Assembly: GCA_910586975.1 (NCBI GenBank)
Contig: CAJUKX010000002.1
Coordinates: 62,001-126,000 of the forward strand
Direction: 5' to 3'
Origin: an uncultured Muribaculaceae bacterium
GTDB taxonomy: Bacteria > Bacteroidota > Bacteroidia > Bacteroidales > Muribaculaceae
DNA: 64,000 bases
A program made the translations under genes and the position numbers. Position 1 is the stretch's first letter. Every line of letters begins with the position of its first letter. A model generated the notes under the pieces. The model searched no databases and was not told where the DNA came from. It was given only the letters and a program-made list of their open reading frames with translations. This document shows, piece by piece, positions 51,260-59,921 of the stretch.

Positions 51260-53599
51260 ATGGTGAAAAATCTTGTAATTGTAGAATCCCCGGCCAAAGC
51301 AAAGACCATCGAAAAATTTTTAGGCCCAGACTTTAAGGTTATGTCCAGTTATGGCCACATCCGCGACTTGAAATCAAAAAGTTTCAGCATTGATGTGGAT
51401 CACGATTTTTCGCCTATTTACGAAATACCCGACGACAAGCAGGATGTGGTGTCGAATCTGCGCAAGGCAGCTTCACAGGCCGAGACCGTGTGGCTCGCAT
51501 CCGATGAAGACCGCGAGGGTGAGGCCATTGCCTGGCATCTGGCCGAGGTGCTGGGTCTGAATCCGGCCACCACGCGTCGTATTGTTTTTCATGAAATCAC
51601 CAAGAAGGCCATTCTCAACGCCCTGGCTCACCCGCGTACCATTGACCGCGACCGCGTGGACGCGCAGCAGGCGCGCCGCGTGCTCGACCGTATTGTAGGC
51701 TTTGAGCTTTCGCCGGTATTGTGGCGCAAAATCAAGCCCGCCCTTTCGGCCGGACGTGTGCAGAGCGTGGCTGTAAGGCTCATTGTAGAGCGCGAGAACG
51801 AAATAAAGAACTTCGTATCTGAACAATATTTCCGCATCAACGCCACTTTTGCCACTGCAGCCGGCGAGGAGTTCCGCAGCGAGCTCAGCCACCGTGTTCA
51901 TTCAGAGAAAGAAGCCCTCGAGCTGCTCAAGTCGTGCGCCGCCGACAGCTTCAAGGTAGGCGAGATCACCACCCGACCGCTGCACAAGGCTCCGGCACCT
52001 CCGTTCACCACATCAACCCTGCAACAGGAAGCCGCCCGTAAGCTCGGATTCACCGTGGCCCAGACCATGATGGTGGCCCAGAAGCTATACGAGGCCGGTC
52101 ACATCACATACATGCGTACCGACTCGCTCAATCTGTCTGACGATGCCGTAAATGCCATCTCGGCCGAAATCAAATCGAGCATGGGCGACAAGTACCTGCA
52201 CATACGCAAGTATCATACATCGTCGAAGGGCGCGCAGGAAGCCCACGAGGCCATTCGTCCCACCGACATCTCTACCCTGACTCCTGAAGATTGCACCGAA
52301 CGCGAGCGCAGACTATACACCCTGATACGCCAGCGCACCATAGCCTCGATGATGGCCGATGCCGAAATGGAAAAGACCACCGCCGAAATCGTGGCACTCA
52401 AAGGCAACGAGCGTTTCACCGCCACCGGCGAGGTAATAAAATTTGACGGTTTCCTGCGCGTGTACACCGAGGGTCGCGACGACGACAATCAGGCCGATGC
52501 AGCCGGCGGTTCCATTTTGCCCGCACTCACATCGGGCGAACCCTTGCAGGCAGCCGAAATGGTGGCTACTGAACGATTCACCCAGCAGCCCCCGCGCTAC
52601 ACCGAGGCTTCGCTGGTAAAGAAGATGGAAGAACTCGGCATTGGCCGCCCCTCTACCTACGCCCCCACCATCTCTACAATACAGAACCGCGAGTACATCA
52701 CACGCGGTGAGAAAGAAGGCACTCCGCGCTCGTTCAAGGTAATCACCATGAACGGCGAGGGCAACATATCGGTTGACTCGCACACCGAGATAACCGGCTC
52801 TGAAAAGGGCAAGCTCATCCCCACCGATATAGGTATGGTGGTGAACGAATTCCTCACCGAATACTTCCCCGAAATCCTCGACTACAACTTCACAGCCAAC
52901 ATCGAGGAACGCTTCGATGACATTGCCGAGGGACGTCTGCCCTGGAACAGCGAGATGCGCACGTTCTACGAGAAATTCCATCCGCGCGTAGACAGCGCCA
53001 TGAACCTGCGCCTTGAGCACAAGGTGGGCGAACGCCTGCTGGGCAACGACCCGCAGGGACGCCCCGTATCGGTGAAGATAGGCCGCTTCGGCCCGCTGGT
53101 GCAGATAGGCGTGGTAAACGACGACGAGAAGCCCTTGTTTGCATCGTTGCTCAAAGGCCAGTCTATGGCCGACATCACCCTTGAGGAAGCCCTGAAGCTG
53201 TTTGAATTCCCGCGCAAATTGGGAACATACGAAGACAAGGAGGTATCGGTGGCCATAGGCCGCTTCGGCCCCTACGTGCGTCACGACGGCGTTTTCGTGT
53301 CAATTCCCAAGGACATGCAGCCCGCCGCCCTCACTCTCGACGAGGCCATAGAGCTGATCAACGAGAAGCGTCAGGCCAAGGCTCAGCGACTCGTTAAAAC
53401 ATTTGACGAGAACCCCGACCTGCAGGTGCTCAACGGCCGCTACGGTATCTACATCACCCTCGACGGCAAAAACTACAAGATACCAAAGACCATAGCCGAG
53501 CCCGCCGAAATCTCTTACGAGCAAGCTATGGAGATTATTAAAGAACAGAACGACAAACCGACCCGCACATCGACCCGTCGTCGCAAAGCAACTAAATAA
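51260..53599 (+). CDS. topA: DNA topoisomerase I
   Basis: 779 residues from ATG 51260 (MVKNLVIVESPAKAKTIEKFLG, the Toprim start). Toprim acidic motif ASDEDREGEAIAWHL, catalytic Tyr284 in THITYMRTDSL-type context (HITYMRTDSLNLS), and GIGRPSTYAPTISTIQ. The C-terminal part has repeated TopA C4-like domains without zinc cysteines (RFGPLVQIGV, RFGPYVRHDGV, NGRYGIYITLDGKNY) and a basic tail. It relaxes negative supercoils. The RluA-type gene begins 17 bases downstream. Confidence 0.97.
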   Translation: MVKNLVIVESPAKAKTIEKFLGPDFKVMSSYGHIRDLKSKSFSIDVDHDFSPIYEIPDDKQDVVSNLRKAASQAETVWLASDEDREGEAIAWHLAEVLGLNPATTRRIVFHEITKKAILNALAHPRTIDRDRVDAQQARRVLDRIVGFELSPVLWRKIKPALSAGRVQSVAVRLIVERENEIKNFVSEQYFRINATFATAAGEEFRSELSHRVHSEKEALELLKSCAADSFKVGEITTRPLHKAPAPPFTTSTLQQEAARKLGFTVAQTMMVAQKLYEAGHITYMRTDSLNLSDDAVNAISAEIKSSMGDKYLHIRKYHTSSKGAQEAHEAIRPTDISTLTPEDCTERERRLYTLIRQRTIASMMADAEMEKTTAEIVALKGNERFTATGEVIKFDGFLRVYTEGRDDDNQADAAGGSILPALTSGEPLQAAEMVATERFTQQPPRYTEASLVKKMEELGIGRPSTYAPTISTIQNREYITRGEKEGTPRSFKVITMNGEGNISVDSHTEITGSEKGKLIPTDIGMVVNEFLTEYFPEILDYNFTANIEERFDDIAEGRLPWNSEMRTFYEKFHPRVDSAMNLRLEHKVGERLLGNDPQGRPVSVKIGRFGPLVQIGVVNDDEKPLFASLLKGQSMADITLEEALKLFEFPRKLGTYEDKEVSVAIGRFGPYVRHDGVFVSIPKDMQPAALTLDEAIELINEKRQAKAQRLVKTFDENPDLQVLNGRYGIYITLDGKNYKIPKTIAEPAEISYEQAMEIIKEQNDKPTRTSTRRRKATK

Positions 53600-53616
53600 A
53601 AGAGCTACTAAATAAC

Positions 53617-54543
53617 ATGCCAAAACCACTTATCGCCAAACCCGGTGCTGAACGACGTCGCTTCAAGCCCGATGTAATACTCACTTTCAACGTTGAAGCC
53701 GAAGGCATGAAGCTGCTCGACTTCCTGTTTGGCGCCATGCCCGACCGCAAGCGCACCACAGTGAAGGACTATCTGAAACACAACCAGGTGATGGTAGGCA
53801 GCAACGTCACCCGCCAGTGGGATACCGAGCTGTTTCCCGGCGACGTGGTCAAGGTAAACACCTCGCGCGAATTTCAGGTATTCCGCAATCCGCGCCTGCA
53901 GATTGTGTATGAGGACGACGATATAATCGTGGTGAACAAGGGCTACGGATTGCTCTCGATGGGCACCGACACCAAGCGCGAGGGTACGGCATACTGGATT
54001 CTGCGCGACTACGTGAAGCGCAGCAATCCGGCCAACAAGATTTTCATAGTTCACCGCCTGGACCAGCACACCTCGGGCCTGATGATGTTTGCCAAGACCG
54101 TAGAGGCCAAGGAGGCCATGCAGCACAACTGGAACAACATGGTGCTCGAACGCCGCTACATAGCCATAGTGGAAGGCGGCGAGATAGACCCGCCCACCGG
54201 CAAAGTAGAGAGCTATCTTGCCGAAAATGCCGTTCACGAGGTGTATTCAACCAAAGACCCCAAGGAGGGCCAGCACGCACTCACACGCTACCGCACCATA
54301 CACACCCGCGGGCAGTATTCGATGGTGGAACTGCAGCTCGAGACAGGTCGCAAGAATCAGATACGTGTACACATGAAAGACCTTGGCCACCCCATAGTAG
54401 GCGACCGCCGCTATGGTGCCAAGACTTCGCCCCTGCACCGCCTGTGCCTGCATGCGCAGACACTGCGCTTCGTGCATCCGGTGACCCGCCGCGATATGAA
54501 CTTCACCAGTCCCCTGCCGGCCGGATTCACACGTATTTCTTGA
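53617..54543 (+). CDS. RluA-family pseudouridine synthase
   Basis: 308 residues. An N-terminal S4-like RNA-binding domain (about 25-95: LLDFLFGAMPDRKRTTVKDYLKH, VNTSREFQVF) is followed by the synthase domain with KIFIVHRLDQHTSGLMMFAK; the aspartate of HRLD is the catalytic nucleophile. Then come LERRYIAIVEG and TGRKNQIRVHMKDLGHPIVGDRRYG. It isomerises uridines in 23S rRNA or tRNA; the exact site (RluC or RluD type) cannot be fixed from sequence. The 3' end overlaps the convergent protease gene by 17 bases. Confidence 0.92.
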   Translation: MPKPLIAKPGAERRRFKPDVILTFNVEAEGMKLLDFLFGAMPDRKRTTVKDYLKHNQVMVGSNVTRQWDTELFPGDVVKVNTSREFQVFRNPRLQIVYEDDDIIVVNKGYGLLSMGTDTKREGTAYWILRDYVKRSNPANKIFIVHRLDQHTSGLMMFAKTVEAKEAMQHNWNNMVLERRYIAIVEGGEIDPPTGKVESYLAENAVHEVYSTKDPKEGQHALTRYRTIHTRGQYSMVELQLETGRKNQIRVHMKDLGHPIVGDRRYGAKTSPLHRLCLHAQTLRFVHPVTRRDMNFTSPLPAGFTRIS

Positions 54544-55276
54544 CTTCTGTCCGTGCTTGGGCTATCAGACGCTCGCTGTCAGGCCCCAGATACTTCTTCC
54601 ACAGGGCGTGAAAGGCCGGTGAATGGTCGAAATGCGTCAGGTGAGCCAGTTCGTGCGTTATGGTGCAGCGGCGCAGCTCGCGCGGCAGGAATACCAGTAC
54701 ATAGCTCAGCGATATTTCGCCCGTGGCTTTGCAGCATCCCATGCGCGCATGGCCGCGTCCCACGCTCCACGACTTCACCTTGCCGCTCAGACCCAGCGCG
54801 GCGGCCTCAGCGACGGCCAGCGGTATAAGCTGGGTGGCTGCTATATACTTTGCAAATCGGGCTATATGGCTCTTTATGGCCTTTTCAACGCCGGCGTTGG
54901 CAAAATCAGCTCCTTCATATACCTTCACTTGTAATATCTTACGGTCTGAGGCGTCGTGAGGGTCTATTTGTTCGCTGTACACGTAGCCGTGGGGCACGCG
55001 CGCACTTTTGACAATCTCATATCCCCAGTCATCGGTTTCAAATCTGTATCCGTCGTGAAACTGCGCACCCTTGGCGGCCGGCTTTACCTGCAGCAGCTTG
55101 GGTATCCACGATTCCAATACTCTCTTATATTCCTCTACCGTAGTGTTTGAGGGTACGGTGATATGCAGCCCGTCGGCTTTCCAGCGGGCCGTGAAGCGTG
55201 TGGCGGTCGACAGCACCCTTATATGCACCGTTCCGAGCCGCTCGTCGCGGTATTTTTGTGATACTATTATCCCCAT
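54527..55276 (-). CDS. YgjP/SprT-like zinc metallopeptidase (DUF45)
   Basis: 249 residues. The motif HELAHLTHFDHSPAFHALWKKYLGP gives the HExxH zinc site and third His ligand of the YgjP/WLM group. The N-terminus (VLSTATRFTARWKADGLHITVPSNT) is the usual beta-rich domain. Protease activity is presumed from the family. Its start lies inside the nadK end (10-base overlap), so it is coupled to nadK. Confidence 0.88.
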   Translation of the reverse strand: MGIIVSQKYRDERLGTVHIRVLSTATRFTARWKADGLHITVPSNTTVEEYKRVLESWIPKLLQVKPAAKGAQFHDGYRFETDDWGYEIVKSARVPHGYVYSEQIDPHDASDRKILQVKVYEGADFANAGVEKAIKSHIARFAKYIAATQLIPLAVAEAAALGLSGKVKSWSVGRGHARMGCCKATGEISLSYVLVFLPRELRRCTITHELAHLTHFDHSPAFHALWKKYLGPDSERLIAQARTEVKKYV

Positions 55277-56118
55277 GACAGCTTGTTGCGCAAGGTATCG
55301 GGAAAGTTATGGCCCGGCAGCTGCACCGCAAGCACGTCAAAGGGCGCACGCCTGAGCACCACCTCGGTATCGAGCTCGTGTACGGTGGCATGGCCGTCGA
55401 TACTGAGCCTGAAGCGCGGTGTACGACTGTCGCAGCGCAGTCGCAGCTCCGAGCTGTCGGCTATGACCAACGGACGCATGGACAGCGAGTGGGCGGCTAT
55501 GGGCGACAGAACAAATACCGGAGCTACGGGTACCACTATGGGGCCGCCAACCGAGAGATTGTAGGCAGTGGAGCCGGTAGGTGTGGCCACTATGAGGCCG
55601 TCGGCACGGTAATTGGCCAGCGGCACATCGTCGAGTATGGCGTTTACACTGATTATCGAGGAAGTCTCGCTCTTGGTCAGGGTAACCTCGTTGAGAGCGT
55701 AGGGCCAGCCCTGCACCTGCGGCGACACCACTTCGAGCAGGCTGTGGCGAACGATTTCGTACTGACCTTCGAGCAGCTCGGGCAGCTGCGGCAGCTCGTC
55801 TATTCCAAGTGAGGTGAGGAAGCCCAAATGGCCAGTATTCACGCCCACAATGGGTATGCCCTTGTCGGCCACCCATGCCGAGGTGCGCAGAAACGAGCCG
55901 TCGCCGCCAAGGCTCACGGCAAAGTCGGCGCTGAAATCGCCCGTATCCACCACGCGGCAGACGCATTTGAGCGCCATAGGCATTATATGGAGCAAATAAT
56001 TGTAGAGTTTGGAGTGCATCACGGCCGAGTCGCCCCGGCGGGTAAGGCTGTTGAGAAAGGCCTCTATCTGCGACAGATACTCATCCTGATGTCGCGAACC
56101 GTATATTGCAAGTTTCAT
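55267..56118 (-). CDS. nadK: NAD kinase NadK
   Basis: 283 residues from ATG 56118 (MKLAIYGSRHQDEYLSQIE). Motifs: VSLGGDGSFLRT with the catalytic GGDG, GVNTGHLGFLTSLG, ALNEVTLTKSETSS and ADGLIVATPTGSTAYNLSVGGPIV. It phosphorylates NAD to NADP in the cytoplasm. It lies 37 bases after the small ACT-like gene and overlaps the YgjP-like gene by 10 bases. Confidence 0.96.
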   Translation of the reverse strand: MKLAIYGSRHQDEYLSQIEAFLNSLTRRGDSAVMHSKLYNYLLHIMPMALKCVCRVVDTGDFSADFAVSLGGDGSFLRTSAWVADKGIPIVGVNTGHLGFLTSLGIDELPQLPELLEGQYEIVRHSLLEVVSPQVQGWPYALNEVTLTKSETSSIISVNAILDDVPLANYRADGLIVATPTGSTAYNLSVGGPIVVPVAPVFVLSPIAAHSLSMRPLVIADSSELRLRCDSRTPRFRLSIDGHATVHELDTEVVLRRAPFDVLAVQLPGHNFPDTLRNKLSWG

Positions 56119-56155
56119 GGTCAAGGAAAGCGGTTTGAGAGTGTGTTTTAAGCTC

Positions 56156-56512
56156 TTAAATATCGAGCATTTTCATAAGCTCACCATAACGGCGGCGCAG
56201 GGTATCGTCGGCGGTATCGTCACACTCCACGCTCAGTATCTCGTAGCCGTAGCGTTCGAGCGACCGCGCCACCCGCTCGGGGCTGATGTGCCCCACCCTA
56301 AGCGCCACCACCACTGCCGGGGGCGTACCCAGCGAGGTGACGTTGAGATTTATAAGACGTGCATCGGCATCCTCCACCGCCCGGGCAATGGCCGAGGCCG
56401 AGTAATCCTGAGCCGGACAGCCCACAAGCAGGCGGCTCGACTCGGGATTGTGCGGAAAAAGCACATCAAGTTGATTCGTATTTATATCTTTTGCGACTAA
56501 ATCTTTCATCAT
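56156..56512 (-). CDS. Small ACT-like protein, possibly a CBS protein without its CBS domains
   Basis: 118 residues from the ATG at 56512 (MMKDLVAKDINTNQLDVLFP). The sequence SSRLLVGCPAQDYSASAIARAVEDADARLINLNVTS and VVVALRVGHISPERVARSLERYGYEI resembles the C-terminal ACT-like part of the CBS-domain proteins that Bacteroidales usually encode between nadK and pdxJ (recalled as about 220 residues). Here the two CBS motifs are missing and the promoter directly precedes this short frame, so it seems to be expressed as a short form. The function is unknown. Confidence 0.7.
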   Translation of the reverse strand: MMKDLVAKDINTNQLDVLFPHNPESSRLLVGCPAQDYSASAIARAVEDADARLINLNVTSLGTPPAVVVALRVGHISPERVARSLERYGYEILSVECDDTADDTLRRRYGELMKMLDI

Positions 56513-56527
56513 TTCATAAAATCTGAC

Positions 56528-56535
56528 TAAATTTG
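56528..56535 (+). promoter_or_regulatory. -7 promoter box of the pdxJ operon
   Basis: TAAATTTG on the plus strand; predicted transcription start near 56542, leader of about 37 bases to pdxJ. Confidence 0.5.
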
Positions 56536-56545
56536 CAGACAAATA

Positions 56546-56553
56546 CAAATTTA
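56546..56553 (-). promoter_or_regulatory. -7 promoter box of the ACT-like/nadK operon
   Basis: TAAATTTG on the minus strand; predicted start near 56540. It is interlocked with the plus-strand promoter at 56528, so each promoter lies in the region transcribed from the other. Confidence 0.5.
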
Positions 56554-56578
56554 CGACTTTTTTCTCGAAGAAAAAACT

Positions 56579-57313
56579 GTGAGCACTAAAAAACCTCATA
56601 CACGCCTTAGCGTGAATATCAACAAAATCGCCACCCTGCGCAATGCCCGTGGCGAGAACCGTCCGTCGGTGGAGCAAGTGGCCGTAGACTGCCAGCGCTT
56701 CGGAGCCGAGGGCATAACTGTGCATCCGCGTCCCGACGAACGCCACATACGCCGTGCCGACGTGATGAATCTGCGTCCGTTGGTCAACATGGAGTTGAAC
56801 ATCGAGGGCTATCCTTCGCCCGAATTCATGGATCTGGTGCTTAAGGTGCATCCCGAGCAGGTTACCCTGGTGCCCGATGCCCCCGACGCCCTCACATCAT
56901 CGGCCGGATGGGATGTGGAACCCAACAAGGAATTCCTGTCGGGCATAGTCGACCGACTGAAGAGCGCCGGCATACGCTCATCTATCTTTGTCGGTACCGA
57001 TATAGCCAATATCAAGGCTGCAGCCGCTACCGGCACCGACCGCGTGGAACTCTACACCAAGCCCTACGCCGACCTCTATCCCACTAACCCCGAGATGGCC
57101 GTGGCTCCGTTTGTAGAAGCCAGCACCGCCGCCCACAACCTGGGCCTGGGCGTTAATGCCGGCCACGACCTGAGCCTTGAGAACCTGGCCTTCTTCCACG
57201 AACGTCTGCCCTGGCTCCACGAGGTGTCGATAGGCCACGCCCTGATTTGCGACGCCCTGTATCTGGGCCTGGAGCAAACCATCAAACAATACAAGGATAT
57301 CCTTAAAAATTAA
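56579..57313 (+). CDS. pdxJ: Pyridoxine 5'-phosphate synthase PdxJ
   Basis: 244 residues beginning at GTG (MSTKKPHTRLSVNINKIATLRNAR). Family motifs: RPSVEQVAVDCQRFGAEGITVHPRPDERHIR, EQVTLVPDAP and GLGVNAGHDLSLEN. It condenses 1-deoxyxylulose 5-phosphate with 3-amino-1-hydroxyacetone phosphate in vitamin B6 synthesis. It leads the operon pdxJ-exbB-exbD-tonB. Confidence 0.96.
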   Translation: MSTKKPHTRLSVNINKIATLRNARGENRPSVEQVAVDCQRFGAEGITVHPRPDERHIRRADVMNLRPLVNMELNIEGYPSPEFMDLVLKVHPEQVTLVPDAPDALTSSAGWDVEPNKEFLSGIVDRLKSAGIRSSIFVGTDIANIKAAAATGTDRVELYTKPYADLYPTNPEMAVAPFVEASTAAHNLGLGVNAGHDLSLENLAFFHERLPWLHEVSIGHALICDALYLGLEQTIKQYKDILKN

Positions 57314-57339
57314 TCTAATAAGAACACAGACTCAAGAAT

Positions 57340-57963
57340 ATGGAATTATCTCTCTGGAAACTCTGCATGGAAGGCGGCTGGATAATGATACCCCTTGCCC
57401 TGCTGGCACTCATCTGCATATACATCCTCATAGAGCGTGCAATTGTGATACGCAACGCCGCCAAGACCGACGATACTTTCATGAAGCGCATACGCGACTA
57501 CATACATGAAGGCGAGATAGAATCGGCACTCAACCTGTGCCGCTCAAACGGCACCCCCATGGGTCGCCTCATTGCCAAGGGCATCAGCCGCATAGGCCGT
57601 CCCATGAACGATGTACTGGTAGCTGTGGAAAACACCGGCAACCTCGAGATAGCCAATCTGTCTAAAGGTCTGCCCTGGCTGGCCACCACCGCCGCCGGCG
57701 CCCCCATGCTCGGCTTTCTCGGCACTGTAATCGGTATGGTACAGGCATTCTACTCAATAGCCAACAGCGGCAACGCTGCACAGATAGGCACATTTGCCGG
57801 CGGCATATACACCGCACTTGTCACCACTGTGGCAGGCCTTATAGTGGGTATCGCAGCCCTGTTTGCATACAACTATCTGGTAGCCCGCATCAACAAGGTG
57901 ATGAAGCTCATGGAAGCTCAAATCATGGAATTCATGGATCTCCTTAACGAACCCGCAGCATAA
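57340..57963 (+). CDS. exbB: ExbB/TolQ-type proton channel
   Basis: 207 residues with three membrane helices (about 17-38, 110-135, 150-172) and the MotA/TolQ/ExbB core: WLATTAAGAPMLGFLGTVIGMVQAF and GIYTALVTTVAGLIVGI. With ExbD it uses the proton gradient to energise TonB. The exbD start follows its stop without a gap. Confidence 0.94.
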   Translation: MELSLWKLCMEGGWIMIPLALLALICIYILIERAIVIRNAAKTDDTFMKRIRDYIHEGEIESALNLCRSNGTPMGRLIAKGISRIGRPMNDVLVAVENTGNLEIANLSKGLPWLATTAAGAPMLGFLGTVIGMVQAFYSIANSGNAAQIGTFAGGIYTALVTTVAGLIVGIAALFAYNYLVARINKVMKLMEAQIMEFMDLLNEPAA

Positions 57964-58416
57964 ATGGCACTGAAGAAACCCAACGACATGCTGGCGACCT
58001 TCTCAATGGCTTCGCTCACCGACGTGATATTCCTGCTGCTGGTATTCTTCATGGTTACCTCCACCTACGTGTTCCCCACTGCCATAGAGGTAAACCTGCC
58101 CGAAGGCGTGGAACAGACACCCGAGAAGCCCACCACACGCGTGTATATCGACGCCGAGGGTGCCTACTTCGTATCTGTGGCCGACGCCGAGCCGGCACCT
58201 GTGGCCAAAGACTCGCTCACATCGGTGCTCACCTCGCTGCAGGGCAACGACTCAATTGCCGGAATTGCCGTGTATGCCGACACTGAAGTGGCCTACGGCA
58301 AGGTGGTGGAAGTACTGAACCTCGGAGCCGCCAACTCGCTCAAAATGGTTCTCGCAACCCGCCCCGGCGACTCTGCCCCCTCCACCGAAACACCCAATAC
58401 CAACGAAACAAAATGA
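57964..58416 (+). CDS. exbD: ExbD/TolR-type stator protein
   Basis: 150 residues. N-terminal cytoplasmic stretch and one helix (about 16-40) with SLTDVIFLLLVFFMVTS, where the Asp of LTDV is the essential proton-binding residue. A periplasmic domain follows with VYADTEVAYGKVVEVLNLGAA. It pairs with the ExbB protein and overlaps tonB by 4 bases. Confidence 0.94.
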   Translation: MALKKPNDMLATFSMASLTDVIFLLLVFFMVTSTYVFPTAIEVNLPEGVEQTPEKPTTRVYIDAEGAYFVSVADAEPAPVAKDSLTSVLTSLQGNDSIAGIAVYADTEVAYGKVVEVLNLGAANSLKMVLATRPGDSAPSTETPNTNETK

Positions 58417-59243
58417 AGAATCGCCCCCGGTTCATAGCAATAATATCCACAGCCATAATAGCGCTGCTCATAGTGGTGCTGCTGGGTACGCTGCGCATAA
58501 CCGTAGACACCACCGTGCGCGAATGGCCTCCGCGCCACGACGGCGAGGTAGCATTGGCTCCCGAGCCCGAAGAGCAGTTCTTTGAAGTGGTGGAAGAAGC
58601 CCCGCAGCCGGCCAAGGTAAAGGAAAAAGCTTCGCCAGCCAAGAAACCCGTAAAAGAGACCCACAAGGCCACTCCCAAGCCCGAGAGCGGCCAATCGACC
58701 GTTGACCGCGGCAAGCAGGGCGACGCGCCCTCTACCGTAACCTCAAAGCGACCTTCTGAAGTGAAACAGAAGGTGAAAGAGCAGCCCAAACAGACCGGGC
58801 CCAGCCAGGAGGAAATAGAAAAACAACAACGCGAGGAAGCGCGCCGCAAGGCTAATTCGGCCACGGCATCGGCATTCCAGCGCTCAAACGGCAAGAACAA
58901 CTCGCAGGCACAGGGACGCACCGAGGGCGACAACGGCTCGCCCAAAGGCACATCGCAAAGCGTGAGCGGCACCGGTACAGGCACCGTTAACGGCGGTTGG
59001 AGCATGCCCTCGTTTGCCAAAGTGCCCGCCACAGTCACCGGCTCAATCAAGATAAAAGTAAAAATCAACCGCGAGGGCAAGGTGACATCAGTAGCATTTG
59101 AGGGAGGCGACGCCCCCGCAGCCACCGATATGCGCCTGCGCCGCGCCGTGGAGCAGGAAGTGAAATCGCGCCGCTTCACACGCCCCAACTCAGCCGACGC
59201 CCCCGACCAAGCCACCGCCTACATCACCTACCGCTTCAAATAA
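58413..59243 (+). CDS. tonB: TonB energy-transducing protein
   Basis: 276 residues. One N-terminal helix (about 7-27, AIISTAIIALLIVVLLG) is followed by a long Lys/Pro/Glu/Gln-rich periplasmic spacer (about 45-185). The TonB C-terminal domain (about 200-276) includes GSIKIKVKINREGKVTSVAF and RRAVEQEVKSRRF. It transmits energy to outer-membrane receptors. The clustering with exbB/exbD supports the call. The transcript is not followed by a clear terminator. Confidence 0.92.
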   Translation: MKNRPRFIAIISTAIIALLIVVLLGTLRITVDTTVREWPPRHDGEVALAPEPEEQFFEVVEEAPQPAKVKEKASPAKKPVKETHKATPKPESGQSTVDRGKQGDAPSTVTSKRPSEVKQKVKEQPKQTGPSQEEIEKQQREEARRKANSATASAFQRSNGKNNSQAQGRTEGDNGSPKGTSQSVSGTGTGTVNGGWSMPSFAKVPATVTGSIKIKVKINREGKVTSVAFEGGDAPAATDMRLRRAVEQEVKSRRFTRPNSADAPDQATAYITYRFK

Positions 59244-59281
59244 GCACGCACGGCCATTTTGAAATACCCGGTAGTGCGATG

Positions 59282-59548
59282 TTATCCAACAGTAATTATC
59301 GGTTGGCCAAAGAACGAGGACAACATAGCTATGGTAGCAACTGTAAAGTTATGCTGTCCACTTAGCCATTTGGTTATTTCACATGGGCGTTTACCTATAG
59401 ATCTTGCGAACTCAGCTTTTGAAAGACCTTTCTGTGTCATGAGTTCATAAATTCGGTTTGAAATAGCCATTTCCAAATCCACTTCCAAGTGTACTTCAGT
59501 CGGTATGGACGCTACAATCCTGTTATATTCTTCAAATGCCGTTTTCAT
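59282..59548 (-). CDS. XRE-family helix-turn-helix protein (HigA-like antitoxin type)
   Basis: 88 residues. HTH at about 42-75: GLSKAEFARSIGKRPCEITKWLSG and NFTVATIAMLSSFFG. Such proteins usually form the antitoxin of type II pairs and repress their own promoter. Here the gene overlaps a tiny upstream gene by 4 bases, which is not a recognisable RelE/HigB toxin. The module is AT-richer than the adjacent tonB and GH31 genes, suggesting acquisition. Confidence 0.8.
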   Translation of the reverse strand: MKTAFEEYNRIVASIPTEVHLEVDLEMAISNRIYELMTQKGLSKAEFARSIGKRPCEITKWLSGQHNFTVATIAMLSSFFGQPIITVG

Positions 59549-59700
59549 AAGTCAAATGTTTTAGATGTGTCAATTTCATTTTCAGTAATGGTTATGGTAC
59601 CATCCTTTACGCCCTGCCTTATGAGTTTGTCAAAATTTTGAAGATTAACAACGAACCCACGCAATTCATCGTCTTCATCGTAAGTACGAGTTTTCTTCAC
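59545..59700 (-). CDS. Small protein of unknown family upstream of the XRE gene
   Basis: About 51 residues if translation starts at GTG 59700 (start uncertain; TTG 59721 is an alternative). The frame is open back to 59784, but the -7 promoter box lies inside that extension, so the long form is unlikely. The sequence is acidic and soluble: RTYDEDDELRGF, NLQNFDKLIRQGVKDG and ITENEIDTSKTFDL. No toxin motif is recognised. The ATGA overlap with the XRE gene implies coupled translation of a two-gene unit. Confidence 0.5.
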   Translation of the reverse strand: MKKTRTYDEDDELRGFVVNLQNFDKLIRQGVKDGTITITENEIDTSKTFDL

Positions 59701-59739
59701 ACCTCCGTTGCCGAGAATCAAGATACTGTTTGACAATCG

Positions 59740-59747
59740 CAAAGTTA
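59740..59747 (-). promoter_or_regulatory. -7 promoter box of the small-protein/XRE module
   Basis: TAACTTTG on the minus strand, perfect TAnnTTTG; predicted start near 59733. Confidence 0.5.
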
Positions 59748-59887
59748 CATAAATTGTTTTTACTTTTAAGTAAATAAATGGCATTTTTTTGACTTCTGCA
59801 AATTTTTTGTAATTATGGCAGATGGTGTCGTTGTGGGGTTTTGATTAATTTAACATAAATCGGGGTGGTTGAATGTTATAATCGGAT

Positions 59888-59895
59888 TATCTTTG
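59888..59895 (+). promoter_or_regulatory. -7 promoter box of the GH31 gene
   Basis: TATCTTTG, 26 bases before the ATG at 59922; leader of about 20 bases. Confidence 0.55.
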
Positions 59896-59921
59896 CATAG
59901 AAATCCTTAATTAGTAATACC

